Below, piece by piece: positions 8,493 to 15,625 of a DNA stretch of 64,000 nucleotides. The translations under genes and the position numbers were made by a program. The DNA is from Paractinoplanes lichenicola (GTDB taxonomy: Bacteria; Actinomycetota; Actinomycetes; Mycobacteriales; Micromonosporaceae): NCBI RefSeq assembly GCF_016785085.1, contig NZ_JAENHO010000006.1, forward strand, positions 310,001-374,000. Direction: 5' to 3'. How positions within the stretch are numbered: the stretch's first letter is position 1; each line of letters opens with the position of its first letter. Under the pieces are notes generated by a model that was given only the letters and a program-made list of their open reading frames with translations, was not told where the DNA came from and did not search any database.

Positions 8493-8530
8493 GAAGCCCT
8501 CGACTCCGTTCGAGGGACTTCTTTGTTCTC
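8493..8530 (+). terminator. Hairpin terminator after the 99-residue gene
   Basis: CCCTCGA (8497-8503) pairs with TCGAGGG (8510-8516). GAAG and CTTC extend the stem beyond a bulged A. T-rich CTTCTTTGTTCT follows on the plus strand. It could also serve the convergent MOSC gene, which ends at 8529. Confidence 0.55.
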
Positions 8531-9197
8531 AGGCCGTCGCCAGCCGGCGCTCGATCTCTTCCCGCAGGTCGCTCGGCAGGGCCTCGGCCACCAGCAGGCG
8601 CGCGAGCTCCTCCTTGCGGTGCATGTAGATGTCGAACGCCTCCGAGACGCCGATGCTCGTCGCCGGCCGGTGCACGATCTCGATCGGGTCGCCCACGCGC
8701 AGCGGGCCGGGCGTGATCACGCGCAGGTAGGTGCCCGTGCGGGCCTCGCGGGCGAACCGCTTGAGCCACTGCTTCTCGCCCATCTTGACCTGGAACGTGG
8801 AGCACGGAATTCGCCCGAACGTGGGCTGGAGCTCCAGCACGTCGCCGACCCGCCAGACCTCGCCGATCCGGGTCTCGTTGAGGTCGAGGCCGACGGTGGT
8901 CATGTTCTCGCCGAACATGCCGGCGGGCAGCGACCGGCCCAGCGACGCCTCCCACCAGTCGTAGTCCTCGCGGGAGTACGCGTAGACCGCCTGGTTGTCC
9001 CCGCCGTGGTTCTTGACGTCGCCGATCGGGTCGCCGACCACGCCGCTGTGCAGGCCGGTGGTCTTCGGGCCGGGCGCGCGCACGTCCACCGCGTGATCGA
9101 CCGGCAGCTTGTCGATGCCGGTCAGGCCGCCGTTGCGCTTGGCCGGGTTGGGCCGGGCGACACCGACGTTCACCGAAAGCACCTTGCCGTCTGTCAT
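8529..9197 (-). CDS. MOSC domain protein (YiiM-like)
   Basis: The 222-residue protein has the MOSC beta-barrel pattern. NHGGDNQAVYAYSREDYDWW lies near residue 64, FGENMTT in the middle, and the conserved Cys is in RIPCSTFQVKMGE. A C-terminal helical tail (LLVAEALPSDLREEIERRL) matches the YiiM subgroup. MOSC proteins bind molybdenum cofactor. YiiM-type members detoxify N-hydroxylated bases (family knowledge), but the substrate here is unproven. The start overlaps the end of the GNAT gene by 4 bases (ATGA), so they form an operon. Confidence 0.85.
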   Translation of the reverse strand: MTDGKVLSVNVGVARPNPAKRNGGLTGIDKLPVDHAVDVRAPGPKTTGLHSGVVGDPIGDVKNHGGDNQAVYAYSREDYDWWEASLGRSLPAGMFGENMTTVGLDLNETRIGEVWRVGDVLELQPTFGRIPCSTFQVKMGEKQWLKRFAREARTGTYLRVITPGPLRVGDPIEIVHRPATSIGVSEAFDIYMHRKEELARLLVAEALPSDLREEIERRLATA

Positions 9198-10039
9198 CTC
9201 GTGAACTCCACGATCACTCGATCCTCGACCGGGCGGAAACCCAGCCGCTGATACAAAGCATTACTGGTCGGGTTGGCCAAGTCTGTGTTGAGCACGACAT
9301 CGCGGGCCCCGGAGTCGAGGGCCGCCTGCGCCGCCACCACGGTCACCGCCCCGGCGTAGCCACGCCCCCGGCGTACGGGCGGGGTGTAGACGATCTGGAC
9401 GCGGACCATGCCCGCCTCGGGGCGCGACGTCATCGCCATCGCCACCGGCAGCCCGTCGTCGTCCCAGACCAGCACACCCCCGTACGCGAGCCGGTCGTCG
9501 ATCGCCGCCAGCGGGTCAGCCGGCCGGCGCTCGCCGATCTCGTCGTGGAACGCGAGCAGCCAGCCCTGCAGCAGCGAGCGGTCGTCCGGCCCGGCGTAGC
9601 GGGCGTGCCCGGGCGGCGGCTGGGCCGGGAAGACCAGCGACTCCAGCCGGTAGAGCCGGGTTCGCCGGACGACCTGGGTGCGCACCCCCGTGCGGCTGCG
9701 CCAGCCCGCGGCGAACCCGTCGACGGCGTCCGCGGTCAGGTTGGCCCCGGGCAGCTGCCGGCCGTTGAGGGCCAGCACGGCCGCCGGCACGGCCCGTGGC
9801 GGCAGCTCGCTGAACATCATCGGGTGCGGCGGGGTCTGCAGCAGCACCGCGGTGACCTTCGCGGCCGGGGTGCTCCACCAGCCGAAGACCGGCTCGGCCA
9901 GGCCGTACGCGTACGGGCCGCGCCTTTGCAGGGTGGCCAGCACGGTCAGCAGCGTGGTGTGCTCGATCGGGCGGGAGCGCAGGAAGTCGCCGGCGGTGGC
10001 GGCGAAGGTGTCGACGTCGTCGGTCAGCTGCCAGCTCAT
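9194..10039 (-). CDS. GNAT family N-acetyltransferase
   Basis: This 281-residue protein carries a C-terminal GNAT domain. The acetyl-CoA loop reads RRGRGYAGAVT, followed by LNTDLANPTSNALYQRLGF, the usual end of the fold. The N-terminal 140 residues form a second, degenerate half, typical of actinobacterial double-GNAT proteins. The substrate is unknown. It is followed by the MOSC gene with a 4-base overlap. Confidence 0.8.
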   Translation of the reverse strand: MSWQLTDDVDTFAATAGDFLRSRPIEHTTLLTVLATLQRRGPYAYGLAEPVFGWWSTPAAKVTAVLLQTPPHPMMFSELPPRAVPAAVLALNGRQLPGANLTADAVDGFAAGWRSRTGVRTQVVRRTRLYRLESLVFPAQPPPGHARYAGPDDRSLLQGWLLAFHDEIGERRPADPLAAIDDRLAYGGVLVWDDDGLPVAMAMTSRPEAGMVRVQIVYTPPVRRGRGYAGAVTVVAAQAALDSGARDVVLNTDLANPTSNALYQRLGFRPVEDRVIVEFTR

Positions 10040-10086
10040 AGAGCGATCATGTCGTCGCTACGCGTGAGCGCGCGACCCCGCGGAGC

Positions 10087-11079
10087 TTAAAGCCCCCAAG
10101 CCTTCGCTATTCGGGCAAGGGTGTCCTGCCGGGTCGCCGGGTCGTAGACCGTGCCCGCGAGCATGACCTCGCGCGCGCCCGTCCGCTCGACCAGCGCGTC
10201 GAGGCCGGCCACGACCTCCTCGGCCGTGCCCGCGTACTGGGTGCCGGGCAGCGACGGGTCGAGGTCGGTGGCGTTCTCGGGGGCGACGATCGGACCCAGC
10301 CGGCCGGTGCGCAGGCTCTGCACCATGACCCGGCTCGGGCCGGCCAGGAACTGCGCCTCCGCGGTCGTCTCGGCGGCGATCACCGAGGCGCTGACCATCG
10401 GGTACGGCTCGGGGAACCGCTCCGAGGGCTGGAAGCCGGCCCGATAGAGGTGCAGGGCGGCATCCACGTCCGAGCCCATCGCGAAGTGATACGCGTAACA
10501 GAAGGGCAGCCCGAGGGCGGCCGCGACCTGAGCCCCGTACGTCGAGGAGCCGAGCATCCAGACCTCGGGAAAGCTCTCCGCGACCGGGGTGGCGCGCAGC
10601 CGGGCGACCGGGCCCGGGTCGATCCGGTCGTCGCCGAGAAGGGCCAGCACCGCCCGCAGATGGTCGGGAAACTGCTCGACGGTCAGATAGGGGGAGACAC
10701 CACGCAAAGCGGCCGCGGTCGCCTGATCCGTGCCGGGTGCGCGACCGATACCGAGGTCAATTCGTCCCGGATGCAGCGCTTCGAGAATGGCGAACTGCTC
10801 GGCGACCGCGAACGGCATGTGGTTGGGCAGCATCACGCCACCCGATCCGACCCGGATCGTTCTGGTTTGTGCGGCCACCGAAGCGATCAGGACGGGAGGC
10901 GCCGTCGAAGCGACGGCAGGCATGTTGTGGTGCTCTGCTACCCAGAACCTTCGATACCCGAGCTCGTCCGCGGTGCGCGCGATCGCGATCGTGCCCCGCA
11001 GAGCATCGGCGCTCGAGTGCCCTTCACGGACCGTGGCCAGGTCAAGAACGGACAGTGGAACACGTTCGATCAAGGTCAC
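10087..11079 (-). CDS. Luciferase-like (LLM class) flavin-dependent oxidoreductase
   Basis: The 330-residue protein belongs to the bacterial luciferase-like monooxygenase superfamily. It starts MTLIERVPLSVLDLATVREG, then shows RFWVAEHHNMP and IRVGSGGVMLPNH. LHPGRIDLGIGRAPGTD is characteristic of the MsnO8/YhbW subgroup. It would use reduced flavin and oxygen on an unknown substrate. It lies 47 bases upstream of the GNAT gene on the same strand, so readthrough is possible. Confidence 0.85.
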   Translation of the reverse strand: MTLIERVPLSVLDLATVREGHSSADALRGTIAIARTADELGYRRFWVAEHHNMPAVASTAPPVLIASVAAQTRTIRVGSGGVMLPNHMPFAVAEQFAILEALHPGRIDLGIGRAPGTDQATAAALRGVSPYLTVEQFPDHLRAVLALLGDDRIDPGPVARLRATPVAESFPEVWMLGSSTYGAQVAAALGLPFCYAYHFAMGSDVDAALHLYRAGFQPSERFPEPYPMVSASVIAAETTAEAQFLAGPSRVMVQSLRTGRLGPIVAPENATDLDPSLPGTQYAGTAEEVVAGLDALVERTGAREVMLAGTVYDPATRQDTLARIAKAWGL

Positions 11080-11148
11080 ATTTCGACCCTAGCGCGAGCC
11101 GGTTCAGGTCGACCCCGGCCCAGCTACTGAGTATCTTGTGCGGCGACC

Positions 11149-13314
11149 ATGAATTATTCAGTCCATACCCCCATCGTCGGCCAGCGGCCCCCGTCCTCGA
11201 CCGGGGACGCCCAGGGCTCCGGGGCTCCCGCAGCCCCGCCGCGCGCTCAGGGCCCGCACATCGGGTTCCGGCCGGACATCGAAGGCCTTCGTGCCATCGC
11301 GGTTGTTCTCGTGGTGCTCAGCCACGCGGGCATCAGCACCTTCGCCGGCGGCTACGTCGGTGTGGACGTCTTCTTCGTGATCTCCGGCTTCCTGATCACG
11401 ACGCTGCTGCTCAAGGAGCTGGGCAAGACGGGCACGATCTCGCTGCCCGGCTTCTACGCCCGGCGCGCGATCCGGCTGCTGCCCGTCTCGACCGTGGTGC
11501 TGGTGGCCACCGTCGTCGCGGCGTGGCTCTGGCTGCCCGCCACCCGGTTCAAGTCGATCTCGCTGGACGCCCTGTTCAGCACGTTCTACGGGATCAACTG
11601 GCGGCTCGCGTACGAGGGAACCGACTACCTCAACGCCACCGCCGCGCCCTCGCCGCTGCAGCACCTGTGGTCGCTCGCGGTCGAGGAGCAGTTCTATCTG
11701 ATCTGGCCGCTGCTGCTGCTCGCCGTCTGGGCCGGGCGCCGGGCCAACCGGCGGGCCCTGTTCGCGCTGAGCGCCCTGGTCGTGGTCTCGCTCATCGTCA
11801 GCGTGCAGCAGACGACCAGCGCCGCGCCGTGGGCCTACTTCGGCTCGCACACCCGCGCGTGGGAGCTGGGCATCGGCGCGCTCGTCGCGGTCGGGGCCGG
11901 CTTCCTCCGCCGTACGCCCAAGGCTCTGGCCGCCGTGCTCACGTGGGGCGGCCTCGTGGCCGTCGTGATCGCCGCCGTGACATTCGACGAGGCGACCGCC
12001 TTCCCGGGCTACCACGCCCTGCTGCCCGTGCTCGGCACCGCCGCGGTGATCGCCGGCGGCACGAGCGCCGAGGGCTGGGGCGCCGGCAAGCTGATCGGCA
12101 CCGGCCCGTTCCGGTTCATCGGCAAGCTGTCGTACGGCTGGTATCTGTGGCACTGGCCGGTCCTGATGATCTGGCCGGCCGCGTTCGCGCGCGACGCCAG
12201 CATCAAGACCAATCTGATCTTCGCCGTCGCCGCCCTCGGCCTGGCCTGGGTGACCTACCACACGGTGGAAAATCCGGTCCGGACGCGGCCCGGGCTGCGC
12301 AGCCGCGCCCGCAACGGCCTGGCGCTGGGCCTGGTCCTGTCGGCCTCGGCGGCGATCTTCGCGCTGATCATCGGGCAGTTCACGCCGCCGCTGCCGGCCG
12401 GCCCGGCCGCCGCCGACACCCAAGCCGAGGTGGCCGCCGCGGCCGACCCGCAGGCCCGGATCACCGAGCTGATCACGGCCTCGCTCGGCGGCGAGAAGCT
12501 GCCCAAGAATCTGAACCCGAAGGTCACGGACGCCGGGGCGCAGAGCCCGCAGATCTACGACGACCAGTGTCACTTCAACTACACCCAGGTCGAGCAGAAC
12601 CGGGAGTGCGTCTACGGCGACCCGGCCGGCGCCAAGACGATGTATCTGATCGGCGACTCGCACGCCGCCCACTGGTTCCCGGCGGTCGACGACGTCGCCA
12701 AGAACAACGGCTGGAAGCTGGTCGCGCTGACCAAGGCGGCCTGCCAGCTGCCGCAGGTGCTGACCTACAACTCGGCCCTCAAGCGCAACTACACCGAGTG
12801 TGTGACCTGGCGCGACCAGATCGTCAAGCGGGTCGCCGACGCCAAGCCCGACCTGCTCGTGATGGCCTCCAACGACCTCGACAACGGCGGCATCGTCGGC
12901 GAGGACGGCCAGATCATCCCGCGCGCCGGCGCTGAGGACGACCCGGTCTGGGTCGCCCGCTGGAAGCAGACCTGGGCCAAGTTCAACGGCATCCCTAAGG
13001 TGCTGCTGCAGGACACGCCGTGGCCGGCCGAGGACGCGCCCGAGTGTGCGGCCGAGAACGCGCGCCGCCTGGCCAAGTGCGACCGGCCGCTGACCCGGGC
13101 GATCGCCGAGAAGAACCGCCGCGAGCTGGTGGCCGGGGCGGCCCGCACGGCCGGCATCCGCGTGATCGACCCGACGCCGTGGTTCTGCGACGCGACGAAG
13201 TGCCCGATCATCGTCGGCAACGTGCTGGTCTACAAGGACAACAGCCACATGACGCTGGCCTACGCCCACGCGATCTCGCCGCTGCTCGACCGGGCGCTCT
13301 TCCCGGCGCGCTAG
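11149..13314 (+). CDS. Membrane acyltransferase (family 3) fused to an extracytoplasmic SGNH domain
   Basis: The 721-residue protein has the OafA/YrhL layout. An acyltransferase-3 domain (about 38-400) shows GFRPDIEGLRAIAVVLVVLS then His, GVDVFFVISGFLIT and LQHLWSLAVEEQFYL, with about ten membrane helices. The C-terminal SGNH domain (about 500-721) has the nucleophile motif IGDSHAAHW and a final DNSHMTLAYA block holding the Asp/His pair. Such fusions O-acylate cell-envelope sugars or exported metabolites (family knowledge). No glycan operon adjoins it, so the acceptor is unknown. Confidence 0.9.
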   Translation: MNYSVHTPIVGQRPPSSTGDAQGSGAPAAPPRAQGPHIGFRPDIEGLRAIAVVLVVLSHAGISTFAGGYVGVDVFFVISGFLITTLLLKELGKTGTISLPGFYARRAIRLLPVSTVVLVATVVAAWLWLPATRFKSISLDALFSTFYGINWRLAYEGTDYLNATAAPSPLQHLWSLAVEEQFYLIWPLLLLAVWAGRRANRRALFALSALVVVSLIVSVQQTTSAAPWAYFGSHTRAWELGIGALVAVGAGFLRRTPKALAAVLTWGGLVAVVIAAVTFDEATAFPGYHALLPVLGTAAVIAGGTSAEGWGAGKLIGTGPFRFIGKLSYGWYLWHWPVLMIWPAAFARDASIKTNLIFAVAALGLAWVTYHTVENPVRTRPGLRSRARNGLALGLVLSASAAIFALIIGQFTPPLPAGPAAADTQAEVAAAADPQARITELITASLGGEKLPKNLNPKVTDAGAQSPQIYDDQCHFNYTQVEQNRECVYGDPAGAKTMYLIGDSHAAHWFPAVDDVAKNNGWKLVALTKAACQLPQVLTYNSALKRNYTECVTWRDQIVKRVADAKPDLLVMASNDLDNGGIVGEDGQIIPRAGAEDDPVWVARWKQTWAKFNGIPKVLLQDTPWPAEDAPECAAENARRLAKCDRPLTRAIAEKNRRELVAGAARTAGIRVIDPTPWFCDATKCPIIVGNVLVYKDNSHMTLAYAHAISPLLDRALFPAR

Positions 13315-13361
13315 CTCAGCGCTGGTCGGTGCTTTTTCCGGCGCGTTAGCTCAGCGCTGGT
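13303..13361. repeat. Direct repeat at the 3' ends of two convergent genes
   Basis: Two 24-base copies (13303-13326 and 13338-13361) differ at one base and are 35 bases apart. The first copy spans the last codons and stop of the acyltransferase gene. The second spans the last codons and stop of the opposite-strand DUF1707 gene. T-rich GCTTTTTCC lies between them. Confidence 0.8.
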
Positions 13362-13797
13362 GGCGGATCACCTGGACGCCCACGGTCACCGCCGCCAGCG
13401 CCGCACCGGGCACCAGCATCCAGACCGGCCACGGATAGACGTCGTCGGTGCCGATCGCGACCAGCCCGTAGACCACCAGATTGACAACCGTCAGCGAGGC
13501 CCAGATCGTCCACAGCACCAGCATCGCCGTGGGCAGGCGGCGGGCGGCCCGGCGTTGCTCGGCCTCGTGCCGGGCGCGCACCTCGCTCGCGCTCAGCCCG
13601 GGGCGGGGCAGGTCGGTCAGGAGCATCAGCAGCTCCTGATAGGTCTTCGACGAATAGGCCAGGGCCACCCGTTCGTCGTATTCGTGCAGGGTGAGCCGGC
13701 CCTCGTCGAGCGCCGTCTTGAGCTGGTCGGCGACCTTCTGACGATCCGCGTCGGCGGCCCGCATCGTCTCGATGTCGGCCCGGACCTCTTTCGCCAT
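13351..13797 (-). CDS. DUF1707 (SHOCT-like) membrane protein
   Basis: The first 60 of 148 residues form a DUF1707 domain (RAADADRQKVADQLKTALDE, then GRLTLHEYDERV). This short helical module is found at the N-terminus of many actinobacterial membrane proteins. Two membrane helices follow near residues 95-140. Its role is unknown, and partners such as LiaF-like domains are absent. Confidence 0.75.
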   Translation of the reverse strand: MAKEVRADIETMRAADADRQKVADQLKTALDEGRLTLHEYDERVALAYSSKTYQELLMLLTDLPRPGLSASEVRARHEAEQRRAARRLPTAMLVLWTIWASLTVVNLVVYGLVAIGTDDVYPWPVWMLVPGAALAAVTVGVQVIRHQR

Positions 13798-13874
13798 CGA
13801 TCGCTCCTTTACGCGCCCCCGTCGATCGGGTCAGGCTATCCGAGCGGCACGATCGATCGGCAGGGGGAATAACC

Positions 13875-14525
13875 ATGAGATTGCGCCTCGAGAACGCCGG
13901 TCCGACCGGCTACGACGACGTGGTCGCCCGCAACCGGGCCTCCTATGGGGAGAGCGAGGCGACCCGCCGCGACGCCCACCCCAAATCGGCCTGGAAGATC
14001 GACGAGCGGGCCGCCTTCCTCGACCGGTTGCGCGCGGCCGACGCTCACACGTTGCTCGAGGTCGGCTCGGGCACCGGGCAGGACAGCGTCTTCTTCCAGG
14101 AGGAGGGGCTCGAGGTCACGGCGGTCGACCTGTCCCCGGCCATGGTCGAGAAGACCAAGGCCAAAGGCATCAAGGCCCTCGTACGCGACCTGATGGCGCT
14201 CGACCTCCCCGCGGAGTCGTTCGACTCGGTCTATTCGATCAACACCCTGCTCCACGTCCCGAACTCCGAACTGGACGCGGCGCTCCGGGCCATCCGGGCC
14301 GTGCTCGTCCCCGGCGGCCTCTTCTATCTGGGTGTCTTCGGCGGCGACCAGGAGGAGGGCATCGCCGGCGAGGACCAGCACGTGCCGCCCCGGTTCTTCT
14401 CGTTCCGCTCGGACCGGCAGCTGCTGGAATACGCGCGGGAGGTCTTCGAGGTGCTCGACTTCCACGTCTACGACGATCGGGCCGGCATCCGCTTCCAGGC
14501 CCTGACCCTGGTCAAGCTGGCTTAG
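13875..14525 (+). CDS. Class I SAM-dependent methyltransferase
   Basis: The 216-residue protein has motif I LLEVGSGTGQDSVFFQ (about residue 57), motif II VTAVDLSPAMVEK and motif III FDSVYSINTLLHVP. This is a Rossmann methyltransferase of the methyltransferase-11/25 type. The substrate cannot be inferred. Its stop at 14523-14525 lies inside the left copy of a repeat that also forms the end of the MFS gene 1.07 kb away. Confidence 0.8.
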   Translation: MRLRLENAGPTGYDDVVARNRASYGESEATRRDAHPKSAWKIDERAAFLDRLRAADAHTLLEVGSGTGQDSVFFQEEGLEVTAVDLSPAMVEKTKAKGIKALVRDLMALDLPAESFDSVYSINTLLHVPNSELDAALRAIRAVLVPGGLFYLGVFGGDQEEGIAGEDQHVPPRFFSFRSDRQLLEYAREVFEVLDFHVYDDRAGIRFQALTLVKLA

Positions 14526-14556
14526 CGGCCCAGCGCCTCGCTCAGGCAGGCCATGG
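14522..14556. repeat. Left copy of the repeat bounding the 14.5-15.6 kb insertion
   Basis: This stretch matches 15591-15625 at about 30 of 35 bases. Read on the minus strand it encodes LSEALGR plus stop, as does the intact MFS 3' end at 15591. Differences in that part fall on synonymous third positions, so it looks like a second allele of the MFS gene end. Confidence 0.7.
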
Positions 14557-14880
14557 CAGCTAGAAGATGACGCACGGGCCGCCGGGACGCGAGCGGGCGC
14601 CAATAAGGCGAGAGTGGCTTACTTGTTCACAGGTTGCACAAATTGCCCGTCATACCTTAAGCAGCATCTCGATCTCGTGTCGAGCGTCGGAGACCTGGGC
14701 TGCGAGGTCGCGGGCGATCTTCAAGGGACGGCGGTTGCCAATCTTGCACAGGACCGCACTAGGTGCGTTGCGCTGTCGAGGGTGCCGCCTAGGAGGTCCA
14801 GGGCAGACCCGTCACGGTCTGGTCGACGACCTTCCGGTTCTGCCGCCGCGTTGTGTGCCGCCGCTCTTCTGCGAAGGGCT

Positions 14881-14983
14881 TCGTTGTCGACACGGTCAAC
14901 GAGTTCAAGCAGGTGTCACGCGATCGAGTGACACTGCACGAAAGAGGCCCACGGTCAGCGTTTGCGCTGGCCGAGGGCCTCTT
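14881..14983 (+). ncRNA. Candidate structured RNA: two hairpins and a terminator
   Basis: Three stem-loops follow each other. TCGTTG (14881-14886) pairs with CAACGA (14897-14902). GTGTCAC (14913-14919) pairs with GTGACAC (14928-14934). A long stem AAGAGGCCC...CAGCG (14942-14960) pairs with CGCTG...GGGCCTCTT (14965-14983) around loop TTTG with one mismatch. The last resembles an intrinsic terminator. A small RNA or the 3' UTR of a lost gene would fit. No promoter was identified. Confidence 0.3.
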
Positions 14984-15121
14984 CCTCTTCGAGGGCGCCG
15001 TCTTCGGGAACGTGAAGATCGAATTCTCTGGCGCTTGAGCCGCCGATGCGCAGATGCGGTCCTGCTCTTGACCGGCGATCTGGCATCTCGTTGTGCGTGC
15101 GCCTAACTTGTCCAGAAGGCA

Positions 15122-15160
15122 AAGGCCCGGAGCGCTATGACTGCCCGGGCCTTCGTCTTG
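15122..15160 (+). terminator. Terminator-like hairpin
   Basis: AAGGCCCGG (15122-15130) pairs with CCGGGCCTT (15144-15152), followed by CGTCTTG. It lies upstream of the GntR gene and would insulate it from upstream transcription. Confidence 0.5.
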
Positions 15161-15309
15161 ACCACGGGCGAACCACTAAGAGTCGCCTCGCTGTCTGGGT
15201 CGCCTTAGCGCCAACCGAGGAGACCTATGGGAAACCTCCCACAACTAGCGTTGGGTAGTCAAGAGCTAGTCGTAGGTGGTCTACTCGGCATGCCAACCGA
15301 GGAGACTTC

Positions 15310-15540
15310 GTGCCACCGCGTTACCGATATGAAGAGATCGCCGATGACCTGCGGAAGCGGATAGAGGTCGGGGAGTTTCCGCCTGGGTCACGTCTCCCGA
15401 GTCGGCGGGAACTGACGGCTTACTACGACGTGACGGAACCCGTCATTGATCGTGCGATGCAGATTCTGCGGGTTCTGGGCGTAACAGAGACCCTTGCCGG
15501 CGTAGGCGTTTTCGTACGTGACGCGCCGGGCGAGGCGTAG
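15310..15540 (+). CDS. Small GntR-family winged-helix regulator (DNA-binding domain only)
   Basis: This 76-residue protein starts at GTG 15310 with AGGAGAC upstream. It is almost exactly one GntR winged-helix domain: YEEIADDLRKRIEVGEFPPG, then LPSRRELTAYYDVTEPVIDR and a wing GVGVFVRD. No effector-binding domain follows. Such minimal GntR proteins are frequent on actinobacterial integrative elements and plasmids (KorSA-like), which suits its place inside a repeat-bounded insertion. Its stop codon lies within a perfect 19-base-pair hairpin. Confidence 0.8.
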   Translation: MPPRYRYEEIADDLRKRIEVGEFPPGSRLPSRRELTAYYDVTEPVIDRAMQILRVLGVTETLAGVGVFVRDAPGEA

Positions 15541-15574
15541 GCGCGACTGAGCCGATCAGTCGCGCCTACGCCTC
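15532..15574. terminator. Perfect 19-bp hairpin at the end of the GntR gene
   Basis: GAGGCGTAGGCGCGACTGA (15532-15550) is perfectly complementary to 15556-15574 around a 5-base loop. It overlaps the GntR stop codon. There is no T tract, so it may act as a bidirectional barrier between the GntR gene and the convergent MFS gene. Confidence 0.6.
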
Positions 15575-15590
15575 GATCAGTTATCCCGGC

Positions 15591-15625
15591 TTAACGGCCC
15601 AGGGCCTCGCTCAGGCGGGCCGTGG
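15591..15625. repeat. Right copy of the repeat bounding the 14.5-15.6 kb insertion
   Basis: This copy is the genuine 3' end of the MFS gene on the minus strand. Together with the copy at 14522-14556 it brackets about 1.07 kb. Confidence 0.7.

Larger units (their letters stand above)
14557..15309. other. Non-coding or remnant stretch of the inserted segment
   Basis: About 750 bases carry no convincing gene. Short open frames occur, for example 14614-14931 and 14853-15038 on the plus strand, but they lack family features and one contains a strong hairpin. The stretch is less GC-rich than its flanks and holds several inverted repeats, listed separately. The phrase CCAACCGAGGAGAC occurs twice near its right end, the second time as the ribosome-binding region of the GntR gene. 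Confidence 0.5.

Noticed and set aside
11158..13269. Long minus-strand frame opposite the acyltransferase
   Set aside because: It is Arg/Gly/Asp-rich shadow sequence. The plus-strand protein shows clear acyltransferase-3 and SGNH motifs.
14853..15038. A 61-residue gene in the inserted segment
   Set aside because: The frame contains the long terminator-like hairpin, begins with a GTG lacking a good ribosome-binding site and shows no family features.
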